From: Streptomyces cynarae
Lineage (GTDB): Bacteria; Actinomycetota; Actinomycetes; Streptomycetales; Streptomycetaceae
NCBI RefSeq assembly: GCF_025642135.1
Contig: NZ_CP106793.1
Coordinates: forward strand, 7,470,001 to 7,534,000
Direction: 5' to 3'
DNA length: 64,000 bases
Shown in pieces: positions 15,367 through 24,851 of the stretch. How positions within the stretch are numbered: the first letter of the stretch is position 1; each line of letters starts with the position of its first letter. The position numbers and the translations under genes are program-made. The notes beneath the pieces are model-generated. The model was not told the DNA's origin. It searched no databases and saw only the letters and a list, made by a program, of their open reading frames with translations.

Positions 15367-16458
15367 TCAGTGCTGCCGTGCGGAGGCCCGTGGGCCGACG
15401 GGCGTGCGAGGGATCGGCGGGGTGACGGGGGCGTGGCGTACGGGTGGGCCGACGTCCGCCGGGAGGCGGTCCGCCAGGAAGCCGTACGCCTGCTTGAGGC
15501 CGGGGTCGGTCAGGGAGCGCCACCAGCGGTCGACGCCGTACCAGCCGGGGGCGGCGAGGGCCCCGCCGTGGTGCTGTACGGACAGGCCGGCGGCGAGCAC
15601 GGCGAACCGCAGCCGTTCCTGAAGCGGCCAGCCGCCGAGCGAGGCGGCGACGAAGCTCGCGCCGAACACGTCGCCGGCGCCCGTCGCGTCCAGTACGTCG
15701 ACGTCGAGGGCGGGGGCCTCAGCGTACTCGCCCGTCGTCTGGTCGACGGCTATGGCGCCGTCGCCGCCCCGCGTGACCACGACGACCGGCACCAGCTCGG
15801 AGAGCCTGCCGAGTGCCGCGACCGCGCTGCCGGTGCGGGTATAGGCCATCGCCTCGGTCTCGTTGGGGAGGAAGGCGTGGCACAGGGCGAGCTGGTCGAG
15901 GAGGTCCCGGGACCACTGCTGGGTGGGGTCCCAGCCGACGTCGGCGTAGATCTGGGTGCCGTTCGCGGCGGCCTTGGCGAGCCAGGCTCGGGGCTCGGCC
16001 TCGAGGTGCACCAGGGCGGTGCGCGCCTCGGGCACCTCACCCATCAGCTCGTCCTGCGAGTACGGGGGCTCCTGGCCGTGCGTGACCAGGGCCCGGTCGG
16101 CGACGGGGGTCCCCCCTGGTCGAGCGGAGTCGAGAGCTTGGGGGAGCGCGAGCGAGACGGTGACGGGGGTGGGCCAGCCGTTCGCGGTGCGGGAGAGCGA
16201 GAGGTCGACGTGTTCCTGGTCGCCGATGACCTCCCGGCAGTACGCGCCGTAGAAGTCGTCGCCGAAGACCGTGGCCAGGGAGGTCCGCAGGCCGAAACGG
16301 GCGGCGGCCACGGCGAGGTTCGCGATGCCGCCCGGGCCGCAGCCCATGCCCGCCGTCCAGATCTCCTCGCCCGGCGTCGGTGCTTTGCCCAGGCCAGTGA
16401 GAACGAGGTCGTAGAAGAGCAGCCCGGTCAACAGCACCTCGGGCCGGTCGACGTCCAC
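15367..16458 (-). CDS. PfkB-family carbohydrate kinase
   Basis: 363 residues from the GTG at 16458. A ribokinase-type fold with the N-terminal glycine-rich lid (GMGCGPGGIANLAVAAARFG) and the C-terminal catalytic DATGAGDVFGASF. A hairpin repeat at 16108-16146 is inserted in frame and codes for an extra loop of about 14 residues (PQALDSARPGG). As first gene of the leftward operon it probably phosphorylates a monosaccharide released from the imported glycan. The exact sugar cannot be told from sequence. Confidence 0.85.
   Translation of the reverse strand: MDVDRPEVLLTGLLFYDLVLTGLGKAPTPGEEIWTAGMGCGPGGIANLAVAAARFGLRTSLATVFGDDFYGAYCREVIGDQEHVDLSLSRTANGWPTPVTVSLALPQALDSARPGGTPVADRALVTHGQEPPYSQDELMGEVPEARTALVHLEAEPRAWLAKAAANGTQIYADVGWDPTQQWSRDLLDQLALCHAFLPNETEAMAYTRTGSAVAALGRLSELVPVVVVTRGGDGAIAVDQTTGEYAEAPALDVDVLDATGAGDVFGASFVAASLGGWPLQERLRFAVLAAGLSVQHHGGALAAPGWYGVDRWWRSLTDPGLKQAYGFLADRLPADVGPPVRHAPVTPPIPRTPVGPRASARQH
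16108..16146. repeat. Streptomyces hairpin repeat inserted in the PfkB kinase gene
   Basis: The palindromic element contains CCCCCAAGCTCTCGACTCCG on the minus strand and its partner arm. It belongs to a dispersed family that usually lies between genes; copies with related cores occur at 25268-25299 and 25360-25389. Here it sits inside a coding region and keeps the frame. Confidence 0.65.
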
Positions 16459-16501
16459 GCGTGGGTCCTCTCGTCAGAACTGCTCAAACTCGGTGCACGG
16501 A

Positions 16502-16530
16502 ATCGTGCGCTCATCGACGAGATTGGTCAA
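16502..16530 (-). promoter_or_regulatory. Probable promoter of the leftward glycan operon
   Basis: Read on the minus strand: TTGACC, 17-bp spacer, CACGAT, about 45 bp upstream of the kinase GTG. It lies in the divergent gap with the DeoR gene, which also holds short TGCTCA/TGAGCA arms (16481-16486 and 16545-16550) that could take part in DeoR binding. Confidence 0.4.
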
Positions 16531-16565
16531 TACTCAAGCAGAAGTGAGCATAGAAATGATTGAAG

Positions 16566-17351
16566 ATGACGAGTAGTGTTCGCGGCGTGCTGGCAGAACG
16601 ACGACACCAACTCATCCTGCGGGTCCTGCGCTCCGGCGGGCCCGCGTCAGTGACCGATCTCTCCGAGCAGCTCGGTGTGAGCCCGGCCACCATCCGGCGC
16701 GACCTCGTCAAGCTGGAGGAGGACGGCCTGCTCACGCGGGTGCACGGCGGCGCGGTCGTCGAGGAGGGCGACCAGCCCTTCGCCGAGGTCGCTGAGGTGC
16801 GCGTGTCCGAGAAGGACGCGATAGCCGCGCACGCCGCCGAGATGATCACGGACGGGCAGTCGGTACTGCTCGACATCGGCACCACCGCCTACCGCCTGGC
16901 CCGCCAGCTGCACGGCCGCCGGCTCACCGTGATCACCAGCAACCTCGTCGTCTACGAGGAGCTCGCCGACGACGAGGGCATCGAACTGGTGCTGCTCGGC
17001 GGCATGGTCCGCCGCGAGTACCGCTCCCTGGTCGGCTTCCTCACCGAGGACAACCTGCGCCAGCTCCACGCGGACTGGCTCTTCCTCGGCACCAGCGGGG
17101 TCCGGCCCGGCGGGCAGGTGATGGACACGACGGTCGTCGAGGTGCCGGTCAAGCGCGCCATGATCAAGGCGAGCGACAAGGTCGTGCTGCTCGCCGACTC
17201 GGCCAAGTTCCCGGGCACGGGTATGGCGAAGGTCTGCGGTCCCGAGGACCTGGACGTGGTGGTGTCGGACGCGCCGGTGAACGCGGCGACCCGCTCCTCG
17301 CTGGACGAGGCGGGCGTCGAGGTGATCGTGGCAGGAAAGGTGCAAGCGTGA
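16566..17351 (+). CDS. DeoR-family transcriptional regulator
   Basis: 261 residues from the ATG at 16566; GTG at 16587 is an alternative start. The N-terminal DeoR winged helix (VTDLSEQLGVSPATIRRDL) is followed by the sugar-phosphate-sensing domain with DIGTTAYRLA and VITSN. DeoR proteins usually repress sugar operons and are released by a phosphorylated sugar, which fits the divergent kinase. Its stop overlaps the GH4 start (GTGA), so regulator and enzymes are co-transcribed. Confidence 0.88.
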   Translation: MTSSVRGVLAERRHQLILRVLRSGGPASVTDLSEQLGVSPATIRRDLVKLEEDGLLTRVHGGAVVEEGDQPFAEVAEVRVSEKDAIAAHAAEMITDGQSVLLDIGTTAYRLARQLHGRRLTVITSNLVVYEELADDEGIELVLLGGMVRREYRSLVGFLTEDNLRQLHADWLFLGTSGVRPGGQVMDTTVVEVPVKRAMIKASDKVVLLADSAKFPGTGMAKVCGPEDLDVVVSDAPVNAATRSSLDEAGVEVIVAGKVQA

Positions 17352-18685
17352 AGCTGACGATTCTGGGCGGTGGCGGCTTCCGCGTCCCGCTCGTGTACGG
17401 GGCGCTCCTGACGGACCGCGCCGAGGGCCGCGTCACCCGGGTCGTGCTGCACGACCTGGACGCGGGCCGGCTCTCGGCCGTGACCCGGGTCCTGGCCGAG
17501 CAGGCCGCGGGGGTGCCCGGCGCGCCCGAGGTGACCGCCACGACCGATCTCGACGAGGCCCTGCGCGGTGCCGACTTCGTCTTCTCCGCGATCCGCGTCG
17601 GCGGCCTCGAGGGCAGGGCGAACGACGAGCGCGTCGCCCTCGCGGAGGGCGTCCTCGGTCAGGAGACGGTCGGCGCCGGGGGCATCGCCTACGGGCTGCG
17701 CACGGTCCCGGTCGCCGTCGACATCGCCCGGCGGGTGGCCCGGCTCGCCCCCGACGCCTGGGTCATCAACTTCACCAACCCGGCGGGCCTCGTCACGGAG
17801 GCCATGTCCCGCCACCTCGGCGACCGCGTCATCGGCATCTGCGACTCACCGGTCGGCCTCGGCCGCCGTATCGCCCGTGTGCTCGGCGCGAACCCGAAGG
17901 AGGCGTGGATCGACTACGTCGGCCTCAACCACCTCGGCTGGGTCCGCGGCCTGCGCATCGCCGGCCGGGACGAGCTCCCGCGCCTGCTCGCCGACCGCGA
18001 CCTGCTCGGCTCCTTCGAGGAGGGCAAGCTCTTCGGGACGGAGTGGCTGCAGTCGCTGGGCGCGATTCCCAACGAGTATCTGCACTACTACTACTTCAAC
18101 CGTGAGGCCGTCCGCGCCTACCAGCACGCCGAGAAGACCCGCGGCGCCTTCCTGCGCGACCAGCAGGCGCAGTTCTACGAACAGGTCGCGCGGCCGGACG
18201 CCTCCGCCCTTCAGGCCTGGGAGCGCACCCGCGCCGAGCGGGAGGCGACCTACATGGCCGAGAACCGCGAGACCGCGGGCGCCGGCGAGCGCGAGGCCGA
18301 CGACCTGTCCGGCGGCTACGAGAAGGTCGCCCTCGCCCTGATGCGGGCCATCGCGCGGGACGAGCGCACGACCCTGATCCTCAACGTCCGCAACCGAGGA
18401 ACCCTGTCCGTCCTCGACACCGAGGCCGTGATCGAGGTCCCGTGCCTGGTCGACGCGAACGGTGCGCACCCGGTCGCGGTCGACCCGCTGCCGGGCCACG
18501 CCACCGGACTGGTCTGCGCGGTCAAGGCGGTGGAGCGCGAGGTGCTCGCCGCCGCCGAGTCCGGCGACCGCGCGACGGCCGTGAAGGCGTTCGCCCTCCA
18601 TCCGCTGGTCGACTCCGTGAACGTGGCCCGCAGGCTGGTCGAGGGCTACACGGCCGTCCACCCCGGGCTGGCGTACCTTAGGTGA
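17348..18685 (+). CDS. GH4 glycosidase (6-phospho-beta-glucosidase-like)
   Basis: 445 residues from a GTG overlapping the DeoR stop by 4 bp. It has the GH4 Rossmann N-terminus (LTILGGGGFRVPL), NFTNPAG, the metal-site Cys in ICDSP and a conserved His in GLNHLGW. GH4 enzymes use NAD and Mn2+ in a redox-elimination mechanism, mostly on phosphorylated disaccharides. No PTS gene is nearby, so the phosphate either comes from a kinase or the enzyme acts on a non-phosphorylated glycoside. It is intracellular. Confidence 0.85.
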   Translation: MKLTILGGGGFRVPLVYGALLTDRAEGRVTRVVLHDLDAGRLSAVTRVLAEQAAGVPGAPEVTATTDLDEALRGADFVFSAIRVGGLEGRANDERVALAEGVLGQETVGAGGIAYGLRTVPVAVDIARRVARLAPDAWVINFTNPAGLVTEAMSRHLGDRVIGICDSPVGLGRRIARVLGANPKEAWIDYVGLNHLGWVRGLRIAGRDELPRLLADRDLLGSFEEGKLFGTEWLQSLGAIPNEYLHYYYFNREAVRAYQHAEKTRGAFLRDQQAQFYEQVARPDASALQAWERTRAEREATYMAENRETAGAGEREADDLSGGYEKVALALMRAIARDERTTLILNVRNRGTLSVLDTEAVIEVPCLVDANGAHPVAVDPLPGHATGLVCAVKAVEREVLAAAESGDRATAVKAFALHPLVDSVNVARRLVEGYTAVHPGLAYLR

Positions 18686-18697
18686 ACACCTCTCAGT

Positions 18698-18705
18698 AAG
18701 CGCTT
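18698..18705. promoter_or_regulatory. AAGCGCTT palindrome upstream of the mannosidase
   Basis: TAAGCGCTTT in the 56-bp gap between the GH4 and GH38 genes matches the core of LacI-family operators. No LacI gene is adjacent; the same core recurs at 55386-55401 and 55630-55645. Confidence 0.35.
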
Positions 18706-18741
18706 TCCCCTCTCGCCTCCCGCTCTCCCTGGAGACACCGA

Positions 18742-21700
18742 ATGCACGACGAACGCCGCCGGATCGAGGAACGTGTCCAGCGCCTCCACGACCAGCGCAT
18801 CAAGACCGCGATCTACGCCGCCACGGTTCCCTTCGAGGTGGAGGCCTGGCAGGCCCCGGGGGAGCCGGTCCCGTTCGCCGAGGCCGCCGCCGCGCCGTAC
18901 GCGCCCTTCGCGATGGGCACCCCGTGGGGTCCGCCCTGGGGCACCACCTGGTTCCGCATGAGCGGGCAGGTTCCCTCGGAGTGGGCCGGCCGACGCGTCG
19001 AGGCCGTGATCGACCTCGGCTTCGTGGGCGACTGGCCCGGCAACCAGGCCGAGGCCCTGGTGCACCTGACCGACGGCCGGCCGCTGAAGGCCGTCAACCC
19101 GCTCAACCAGTACGTGCCGATCGCCCACCCGGCCGTCGGCGGCGAGGAGATCCACTACCTCGTCGAGGCCGCCTCCAACCCGGACATCCTCGCGAACGAC
19201 TTCGCGGCCCCCACCCCGCTCGGCGACGTGCTCACAGCCGGGGACAAGCCGCTCTACACCTTCCGGCGCGCCGACATCGCCATCCTGGACGAGGACGTAT
19301 GGCACCTCGACCTCGACATCCAGGTGCTGCGCGAGCTGATGCTGGAGCTCGGCGAGCACGACCCGCGCCGGCACGAGATCATGCACGCCCTCGACCGGGC
19401 GATGGACCTGCTCGACCTCGACGACATCTCCGGCTCGGCCGCCTCCGTGCGCGAGGCGCTGAAGCCCGTCCTCGCCAAGCCGGCGCACGCGAGCGCGCAC
19501 ATCGTCTCCGGCGTCGGGCACGCGCACATCGACTCCGCCTGGCTGTGGCCGATCCGGGAGACCAAGCGCAAGACCTCCCGCACCTTCTCCAACGTCACGT
19601 CCCTGGCCGACGAGTACGAGGAGTTCGTCTTCGCCTGCTCGCAGGCCCAGCAGTACGAGTGGGTGCGCGACAACTACCCGCACGTGTGGGCCCGTATCCA
19701 GGAGTCGGTGAAGAAGGGCCAGTGGGCCCCGGTCGGCGGCATGTGGGTGGAGGCCGACGGCAACCTGCCCGGCGGCGAGGCCATCGCCCGCCAGCTCATC
19801 CACGGCAAGCGGTTCTTCATCGAGCACTTCGGCATCGAGACCAAGGGCGTGTGGCTGCCCGACTCCTTCGGCTACACCGCGGCCTACCCGCAGCTCGCCA
19901 AGCTCGCCGGCAACGAGTGGTTCCTCACCCAGAAGATCTCGTGGAACCAGACCAACAAGTTCCCCCACCACACCTTCTGGTGGGAGGGCATCGACGGCAC
20001 CCGCATCTTCACCCACTTCCCGCCGGTCGACACCTACAACGCCCGCTTCAGCGGCGAGGAGATGGCCCGGGCGGTGCGCAACTACCAGGAGAAGGGCGGC
20101 GCGACGCGCTCGCTGGCCCCCTTCGGCTGGGGTGACGGCGGTGGCGGCCCCACCCGCGAGATCATGGAACGGGCGCGGCGGCTGAAGAACCTGGAGGGCT
20201 CCGCCAGGGTCGAGGTCGAACACCCCGACGCGTTCTTCGCCAAGGCCCGCGAGGAGTACCCGGACGCCCCGGTGTGGGTGGGCGAGCTGTACCTGGAGCT
20301 GCACAGGGCCACCTACACCTCCCAGGCCCGCACCAAGCAGGGCAACCGGCGCAGCGAACACCGGCTGCGCGAGGCGGAGCTGTGGGCGACGACGGCCGCG
20401 CTGCACGCGCCGGGGTACGCGTACCCGTACGCGAAGCTGGACCGGCTGTGGAAGACGGTCCTGCTGCACCAGTTCCACGACATCCTGCCGGGCTCGTCGA
20501 TCGCCTGGGTGCACCGCGAGGCCGAGGCCGAGTACGCCCGCGTCGCCCAGGAGCTGGAAGAGCTGACGGCGGAGGCGGTGGCCGCGCTGGGCGCCGGCGG
20601 CACCCGTGCCTTCAACACCAGCCCCTTCGACCGCGCCGAGGTCGTCCGCACGGCCCCGGGCGTCCCGGCCTACGCCGAGGTGCCGGCGAACGGCAGCGCC
20701 CCCGTCGCGGTAGCCGACCCGCCGCAGCCGGTCACGGTGAGCGGTCGCGTGCTCGACAACGGCCTTGTGCGCGTCGAGGTCGCGGAGGACGGCACGCTGG
20801 CCTCCGTACGCGACCTGCGGGCCGGTGGCCGTGAGGTCCTCGCCGACAAGGGCAATCTGCTGCGCCTGCACACCGACCTCCCGAACTACTGGGACGCCTG
20901 GGACGTCGACAAGCACTACAAGAACCGCTACACGGATCTGCTGGACGCCGACTCCGTGGCGGTCGTCGAGGAGGACCCGCTGCTCGGCGCGATCCGGGTG
21001 GAGCGGAGCTTCGGCAAGGGCTCGAAGATCACGCAGACGATCACGCTCCGCGCCGGCAGCCCCCGTATCGACTTCGAGACGGACATCGACTGGCACGAGG
21101 CGGAGAAGTTCCTCAAGGCGGGCTTCCCGGTCGACATCCGCGCCCCGCACTCCTCCGCGGAGATCCAGTTCGGGCACGTCCAGCGGCCCACCCACACCAA
21201 CACCAGCTGGGAGGCGGCCCGGTTCGAGGTCTCCGGCCACCGCTGGGTGCACATCGCCGAGCCCGGCTACGGCGTCGCGGTCATCAACGACTCGACCTAC
21301 GGCCACGACGTCTCCCGCACGGTCCGCGAGGACGGCGGTACGACCACCACGGTCCGCCTCAGCCTGGTCCGCGCCCCGCGCGTCCCGGACCCCGGCGCCG
21401 ACCAGGGCCGCCACCGCTTCACGTACTCCCTGCTCCCCGGTGCGACCATCGATGACGCGGTCGCCGAGGGCTACGCCCTCAACCTCCCGCTCCGGGTGGC
21501 CGAGGCGGCGGGCGCGCCGGAGCCGGTCGTCTCCGTGGACGGCGGGGGCGTGACCGTGGAGGCGGTGAAGCTCGCCGACGACGAGTCCGGTGACGTCGTC
21601 GTACGGCTCTACGAGTCCCGGGGCGGCCGCGCCGAGGGCGTGCTCCGCACCGGCTTCCCGCTCGCCGGCGCCCAGGTGACGGACCTGCTGGAGCGCCCGC

Positions 21701-21786
21701 TGGAGGACGCGGAGATCGTCGGCGGCGGTGTCCCCGTCGCTCTGCGGCCCTTCCAGATCCTGACGCTCCGTCTGCGGAGGGGCTGA
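18742..21786 (+). CDS. GH38 alpha-mannosidase
   Basis: 1014 residues, ATG with GGAG 9 nt upstream. The catalytic domain carries the zinc motif HAHIDSAWLWP (His260, Asp264) and the nucleophile Asp374 in WLPDSFGY. The middle domain and C-terminal beta-sandwich domains are complete. There is no signal peptide, so it would trim alpha-mannosides inside the cell after import. Length and architecture match bacterial class II mannosidases. It is co-transcribed with GH4 and GH29. Confidence 0.93.
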   Translation: MHDERRRIEERVQRLHDQRIKTAIYAATVPFEVEAWQAPGEPVPFAEAAAAPYAPFAMGTPWGPPWGTTWFRMSGQVPSEWAGRRVEAVIDLGFVGDWPGNQAEALVHLTDGRPLKAVNPLNQYVPIAHPAVGGEEIHYLVEAASNPDILANDFAAPTPLGDVLTAGDKPLYTFRRADIAILDEDVWHLDLDIQVLRELMLELGEHDPRRHEIMHALDRAMDLLDLDDISGSAASVREALKPVLAKPAHASAHIVSGVGHAHIDSAWLWPIRETKRKTSRTFSNVTSLADEYEEFVFACSQAQQYEWVRDNYPHVWARIQESVKKGQWAPVGGMWVEADGNLPGGEAIARQLIHGKRFFIEHFGIETKGVWLPDSFGYTAAYPQLAKLAGNEWFLTQKISWNQTNKFPHHTFWWEGIDGTRIFTHFPPVDTYNARFSGEEMARAVRNYQEKGGATRSLAPFGWGDGGGGPTREIMERARRLKNLEGSARVEVEHPDAFFAKAREEYPDAPVWVGELYLELHRATYTSQARTKQGNRRSEHRLREAELWATTAALHAPGYAYPYAKLDRLWKTVLLHQFHDILPGSSIAWVHREAEAEYARVAQELEELTAEAVAALGAGGTRAFNTSPFDRAEVVRTAPGVPAYAEVPANGSAPVAVADPPQPVTVSGRVLDNGLVRVEVAEDGTLASVRDLRAGGREVLADKGNLLRLHTDLPNYWDAWDVDKHYKNRYTDLLDADSVAVVEEDPLLGAIRVERSFGKGSKITQTITLRAGSPRIDFETDIDWHEAEKFLKAGFPVDIRAPHSSAEIQFGHVQRPTHTNTSWEAARFEVSGHRWVHIAEPGYGVAVINDSTYGHDVSRTVREDGGTTTTVRLSLVRAPRVPDPGADQGRHRFTYSLLPGATIDDAVAEGYALNLPLRVAEAAGAPEPVVSVDGGGVTVEAVKLADDESGDVVVRLYESRGGRAEGVLRTGFPLAGAQVTDLLERPLEDAEIVGGGVPVALRPFQILTLRLRRG

Positions 21787-21789
21787 CGC

Positions 21790-23040
21790 GTGGCCATGCA
21801 ACCCTGGTTCACCGACGCCAAGTTGGGGATCTTCGTGCACTGGGGCATCTATGCCGTCGACGGCGTCCAGGAGTCCTGGTCGTTCTACGACGACATCGTG
21901 CCGCACGACCAGTACATGTCCCAGCTGGAGCGTTTCACCGGCGCCGACTACGACCCGAAGGCGTGGGCGGACCTGTTCGCCCGCGCCGGCGCCAAGTACG
22001 CGGTGCTGACGAGCCGTCACCATGACGGAGTGGCCCTGTGGGACACGCGGTACGGCGACCTCAACCTCGGCAAGGACTACATCGGCCCGTACGCCGAGGC
22101 CCTGCGCGAGAAGGGCCTCAAGGTCGGCCTCTACTACTCCCACTCCGACTGGAACCACCCCGACTACGCCTCCACGCGCAAGCCGGGCCGCCCGCCGGAG
22201 CTGGAGGACAACCGCTACTCCGAGGTGGCGGCCGAGGACGAGGACCTTGAGGCCTGGGAGCGGTTCATCGCCTACCGGGACGGCCAGATCAAGGAGTTGG
22301 CCTCCCGCTACCGTCCCGACCTGATGTGGTTCGACGGCGAGTGGGACCGCAGCGAGGAGCAGTGGCGCATCCCCGAACTCGCCGCGCTCATCCGCAGTTA
22401 CGTGCCCCACGTCGTCTTCAACGCCCGCATGCTCAGCGAGGGAGACTACGCCACCCCGGAGCAGGGCGCTCCCATCGTTCCGCCGGAGGGCCCCTGGGAG
22501 CTGTGCCTGACGATCAACGACTCGTGGGGCTACCAGCACCACGACCACAACCACAAGTCGTTGTCCCAGCTGATCCGCTACTTCACCGAGACCATTGGCT
22601 CAGGCGGCAACCTGCTCCTGGACGTCGGCCCGATGGAGGACGGCACCATCCCGCAGGCCCAGGTGGAGCGTCTGGAGGGCCTGGGGGAGTGGATCCGCAG
22701 GCATGCGGAGGCGGTGTACGGAACGGTGCGCGGCCTCCCGGCCGGTCACCACTACGGCCCCAGCACCCTCTCCGCCGACCGCCGCACCCTTTACCTGACC
22801 CTGTTCGACGTCCCGCGCGCCGAGATCGGCGTCCGGGGCCTGGCCACGCCGGTCCGCAAGGTCACCGTGCTCGGCACCGGCACGGAACTCGGCCACCGGG
22901 TCGTCGGCGGACTGCACGAGGCGGTCGGCGTGCTGTGGATCGACCCGCCGTCCGAGGCCGACCTGGACCCGTACGCCACCGTCCTCGCGGTCGAGTTGGA
23001 CGGCGAGCTGGAGCTGTACCGGGGCTCGGGCCGCTTCTGA
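21790..23040 (+). CDS. GH29 alpha-L-fucosidase
   Basis: 416 residues from the GTG at 21790, placed 6 nt after GGAGGGG; an ATG at 21796 is the alternative. The GH29 N-terminus (KLGIFVHWGIYAV) is present, with the nucleophile Asp182 in LMWFDGEWD. No signal peptide, so probably cytosolic. It starts 3 bp after the mannosidase stop, in the same operon. Fucose plus mannose plus galactose removal suggests a complex heteroglycan or N-glycan-like substrate. Confidence 0.9.
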   Translation: MAMQPWFTDAKLGIFVHWGIYAVDGVQESWSFYDDIVPHDQYMSQLERFTGADYDPKAWADLFARAGAKYAVLTSRHHDGVALWDTRYGDLNLGKDYIGPYAEALREKGLKVGLYYSHSDWNHPDYASTRKPGRPPELEDNRYSEVAAEDEDLEAWERFIAYRDGQIKELASRYRPDLMWFDGEWDRSEEQWRIPELAALIRSYVPHVVFNARMLSEGDYATPEQGAPIVPPEGPWELCLTINDSWGYQHHDHNHKSLSQLIRYFTETIGSGGNLLLDVGPMEDGTIPQAQVERLEGLGEWIRRHAEAVYGTVRGLPAGHHYGPSTLSADRRTLYLTLFDVPRAEIGVRGLATPVRKVTVLGTGTELGHRVVGGLHEAVGVLWIDPPSEADLDPYATVLAVELDGELELYRGSGRF

Positions 23041-23048
23041 GGCGTCAG

Positions 23049-23080
23049 GGGGGGTGCCCGACGTGCCGGGCACCCCCCTT
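23049..23080. terminator. Bidirectional terminator between fucosidase and chitinase
   Basis: A perfect 12-bp stem (GGGGGGTGCCCG / CGGGCACCCCCC) with a 6-nt loop, followed on the plus strand by TTT. It separates two convergent genes. Confidence 0.85.
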
Positions 23081-23101
23081 TCCCGTTGCCGGCTTCCTCG
23101 C

Positions 23102-24787
23102 TCAGCCGGTGAAGCCGGCCGTGATCGAGGTGAACTGCCAGTTGTTCTGACTGATGCCGGAGCAGTTGCTCACCACGCCCCCGCCCGGGCACGGTCGGTC
23201 CCGGTTGACCGACCAGAAGGCGAGGCGGGCGATGTGGTGCGAGTTGGCCCAGTCCTTGATCTGGGTCCAGATCGCCGGGGTCGTGTTCTCCTGCTGGTCG
23301 GACAGGCCGTTCATGCCGGATATGCCGATGTGGGAGTACGCGGTGGCGTCGTCCCAGCCAAAGGCCGACTTCAGCTTGGCCTTCAGGCCCTCGGCCGCGT
23401 TCACGGTGTTGCCGTACATGTCGGAGCCGCCGCCGAAGTCGAAAGGCATGATGGTGAAGACGTCTATGTTGGCGCCGAGCGACTGCGCCTGCTCTATGAG
23501 GCGGTTGCCGTAGTACGTCGGGCCGGTGGTGGACGTCCCGAAGGTGACGATGGTCTTCAGGCCGGGGTTGTTGGCCTTGACCGTCTTCAGGGCGGTGAGG
23601 ATCTTCGCCTGGACGGCCTCGTTCTCGAACTCGTCGGTGTTCTCGATGTCCATGTCGATCGCCTTGAGCGAGTAGGCGTCGATCACCTTCTGCAGGGCCC
23701 CGGCGAGCGCGCTCGCCGAGGAGCAGTTGGCGCCGAGCTTGCTGCCCTGCCAGCCGCCGAACGACGGGACGATGTCACCGCCGGCGGAGCGGACGGCGTT
23801 GATGGCGCTCTGGTCGACACCGCCGGTCAGCGGCCTGCTGCCGTCCCAGGCGGGGTTGCAGCCGCCGGAGTCCAGCATGAACGCCATCGTGAACCACTTG
23901 ATGCCCGTCGCGCTCATCACCGTCGTCGGGCTCGGTGGGTCACCCCAGCCCTCGTACAGGTAGGGCGCGGCCTGCTTGAAGCCGGTGCCGCCGCCGGTGC
24001 CCGCGTCCGTGGTGACGGTCACGGAGTTGGAGGCCGCGGAGGTGTTCCCGGCCGCGTCCCGCGCCTTCACGGTGAAGGCGTAGGAGGTGCTGGGCGACAG
24101 CCCGCTGACCGTGGCGGTCGTACCGGAGACACTGAGCACCTGACTGGAGCCGCTGTAGATGTCGTACGCCGTCACACCGACGTTGTCCGTCGAGGCGTTC
24201 CACTTCAGCGACACGCTCGACGACGACTTGCCCGTGGAGGTCAGTCCGCTGGGCGCGGTCGGCGCCTGCGTGTCCGAGCCGCCGCCTCCGCCGGGGCCGT
24301 CGAGGCTGATGTCGTCGGCGTAGTAGGAGCCCTGGGCGTACCAGCCGTGGACGTAGATGGTGGCACTGGTCTGCGAGGCACCCGTGGTGAAGGACACGGA
24401 CAGCTGGCTGTAGGCCGACGGGGACGACGTCCACGTGGAGGCGCCGCCGTCGACGCCGAGGTAGACGTAGCTGCCCCGCACCCAGCCTTGAAGCGTGTAC
24501 GTCGTGTTCGGCTTCACCGCCACGGTCTGGCTGCACTGGGCGTTGTCACTCGAACTCACCGCTCCCTGAAGGGCCTTGGACCCCCCGTGCACGGGCGAGG
24601 AGACGACCGAGCCGAGGTTTCCGGTGCAGGACCAGGGGGAGAGGGAGCCTGATTCGAAGCCGGGGTTGGTCAGAATGTTGGCCGCCTGGGCCGTGCCCGG
24701 AAGGGCGATGGCTCCACCGACCGCAAGGGCGGCGGAACCGAGCAGAGCAAGGAGTCGGCGTCTGGAACGCCTGAGTGGGTTGCGCAC
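23102..24787 (-). CDS. Secreted GH18 chitinase with carbohydrate-binding and FnIII domains
   Basis: 561 residues from the GTG at 24787 after GGGAGA. A Sec-type signal peptide with a basic N-terminus ends near ALPGTAQAA. An N-terminal binding module (about 30-165, begins NILTNPGFE) is followed by a Gly linker, one fibronectin type III domain (about 175-265) and a GH18 catalytic domain with the acid Glu382 in IDMDIE (Asp378, Asp380). It hydrolyses chitin or related GlcNAc polymers outside the cell. The promoter carries two dre-like sites, which fits DasR control by glucosamine-6-phosphate. Confidence 0.92.
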   Translation of the reverse strand: MRNPLRRSRRRLLALLGSAALAVGGAIALPGTAQAANILTNPGFESGSLSPWSCTGNLGSVVSSPVHGGSKALQGAVSSSDNAQCSQTVAVKPNTTYTLQGWVRGSYVYLGVDGGASTWTSSPSAYSQLSVSFTTGASQTSATIYVHGWYAQGSYYADDISLDGPGGGGGSDTQAPTAPSGLTSTGKSSSSVSLKWNASTDNVGVTAYDIYSGSSQVLSVSGTTATVSGLSPSTSYAFTVKARDAAGNTSAASNSVTVTTDAGTGGGTGFKQAAPYLYEGWGDPPSPTTVMSATGIKWFTMAFMLDSGGCNPAWDGSRPLTGGVDQSAINAVRSAGGDIVPSFGGWQGSKLGANCSSASALAGALQKVIDAYSLKAIDMDIENTDEFENEAVQAKILTALKTVKANNPGLKTIVTFGTSTTGPTYYGNRLIEQAQSLGANIDVFTIMPFDFGGGSDMYGNTVNAAEGLKAKLKSAFGWDDATAYSHIGISGMNGLSDQQENTTPAIWTQIKDWANSHHIARLAFWSVNRDRPCPGGGVVSNCSGISQNNWQFTSITAGFTG

Positions 24788-24851
24788 GCGATCTCCCTGG
24801 AGGATGTGGGGTGTTCGGGAGTGGCAGGGACATGCGAAACGATGCGCAACC

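Noticed and set aside
16522..16536. Half dre site ATTGGTCAATAC between the kinase and DeoR genes
   Set aside because: Only the left arm fits; the right arm ACCA is missing, so DasR binding is not supported.
18646..22554. Long minus-strand frame across GH38 and GH29
   Set aside because: Shadow of the real genes; the composition is Val/Gly/Arg/His repeats without motifs, and there is no ribosome site.
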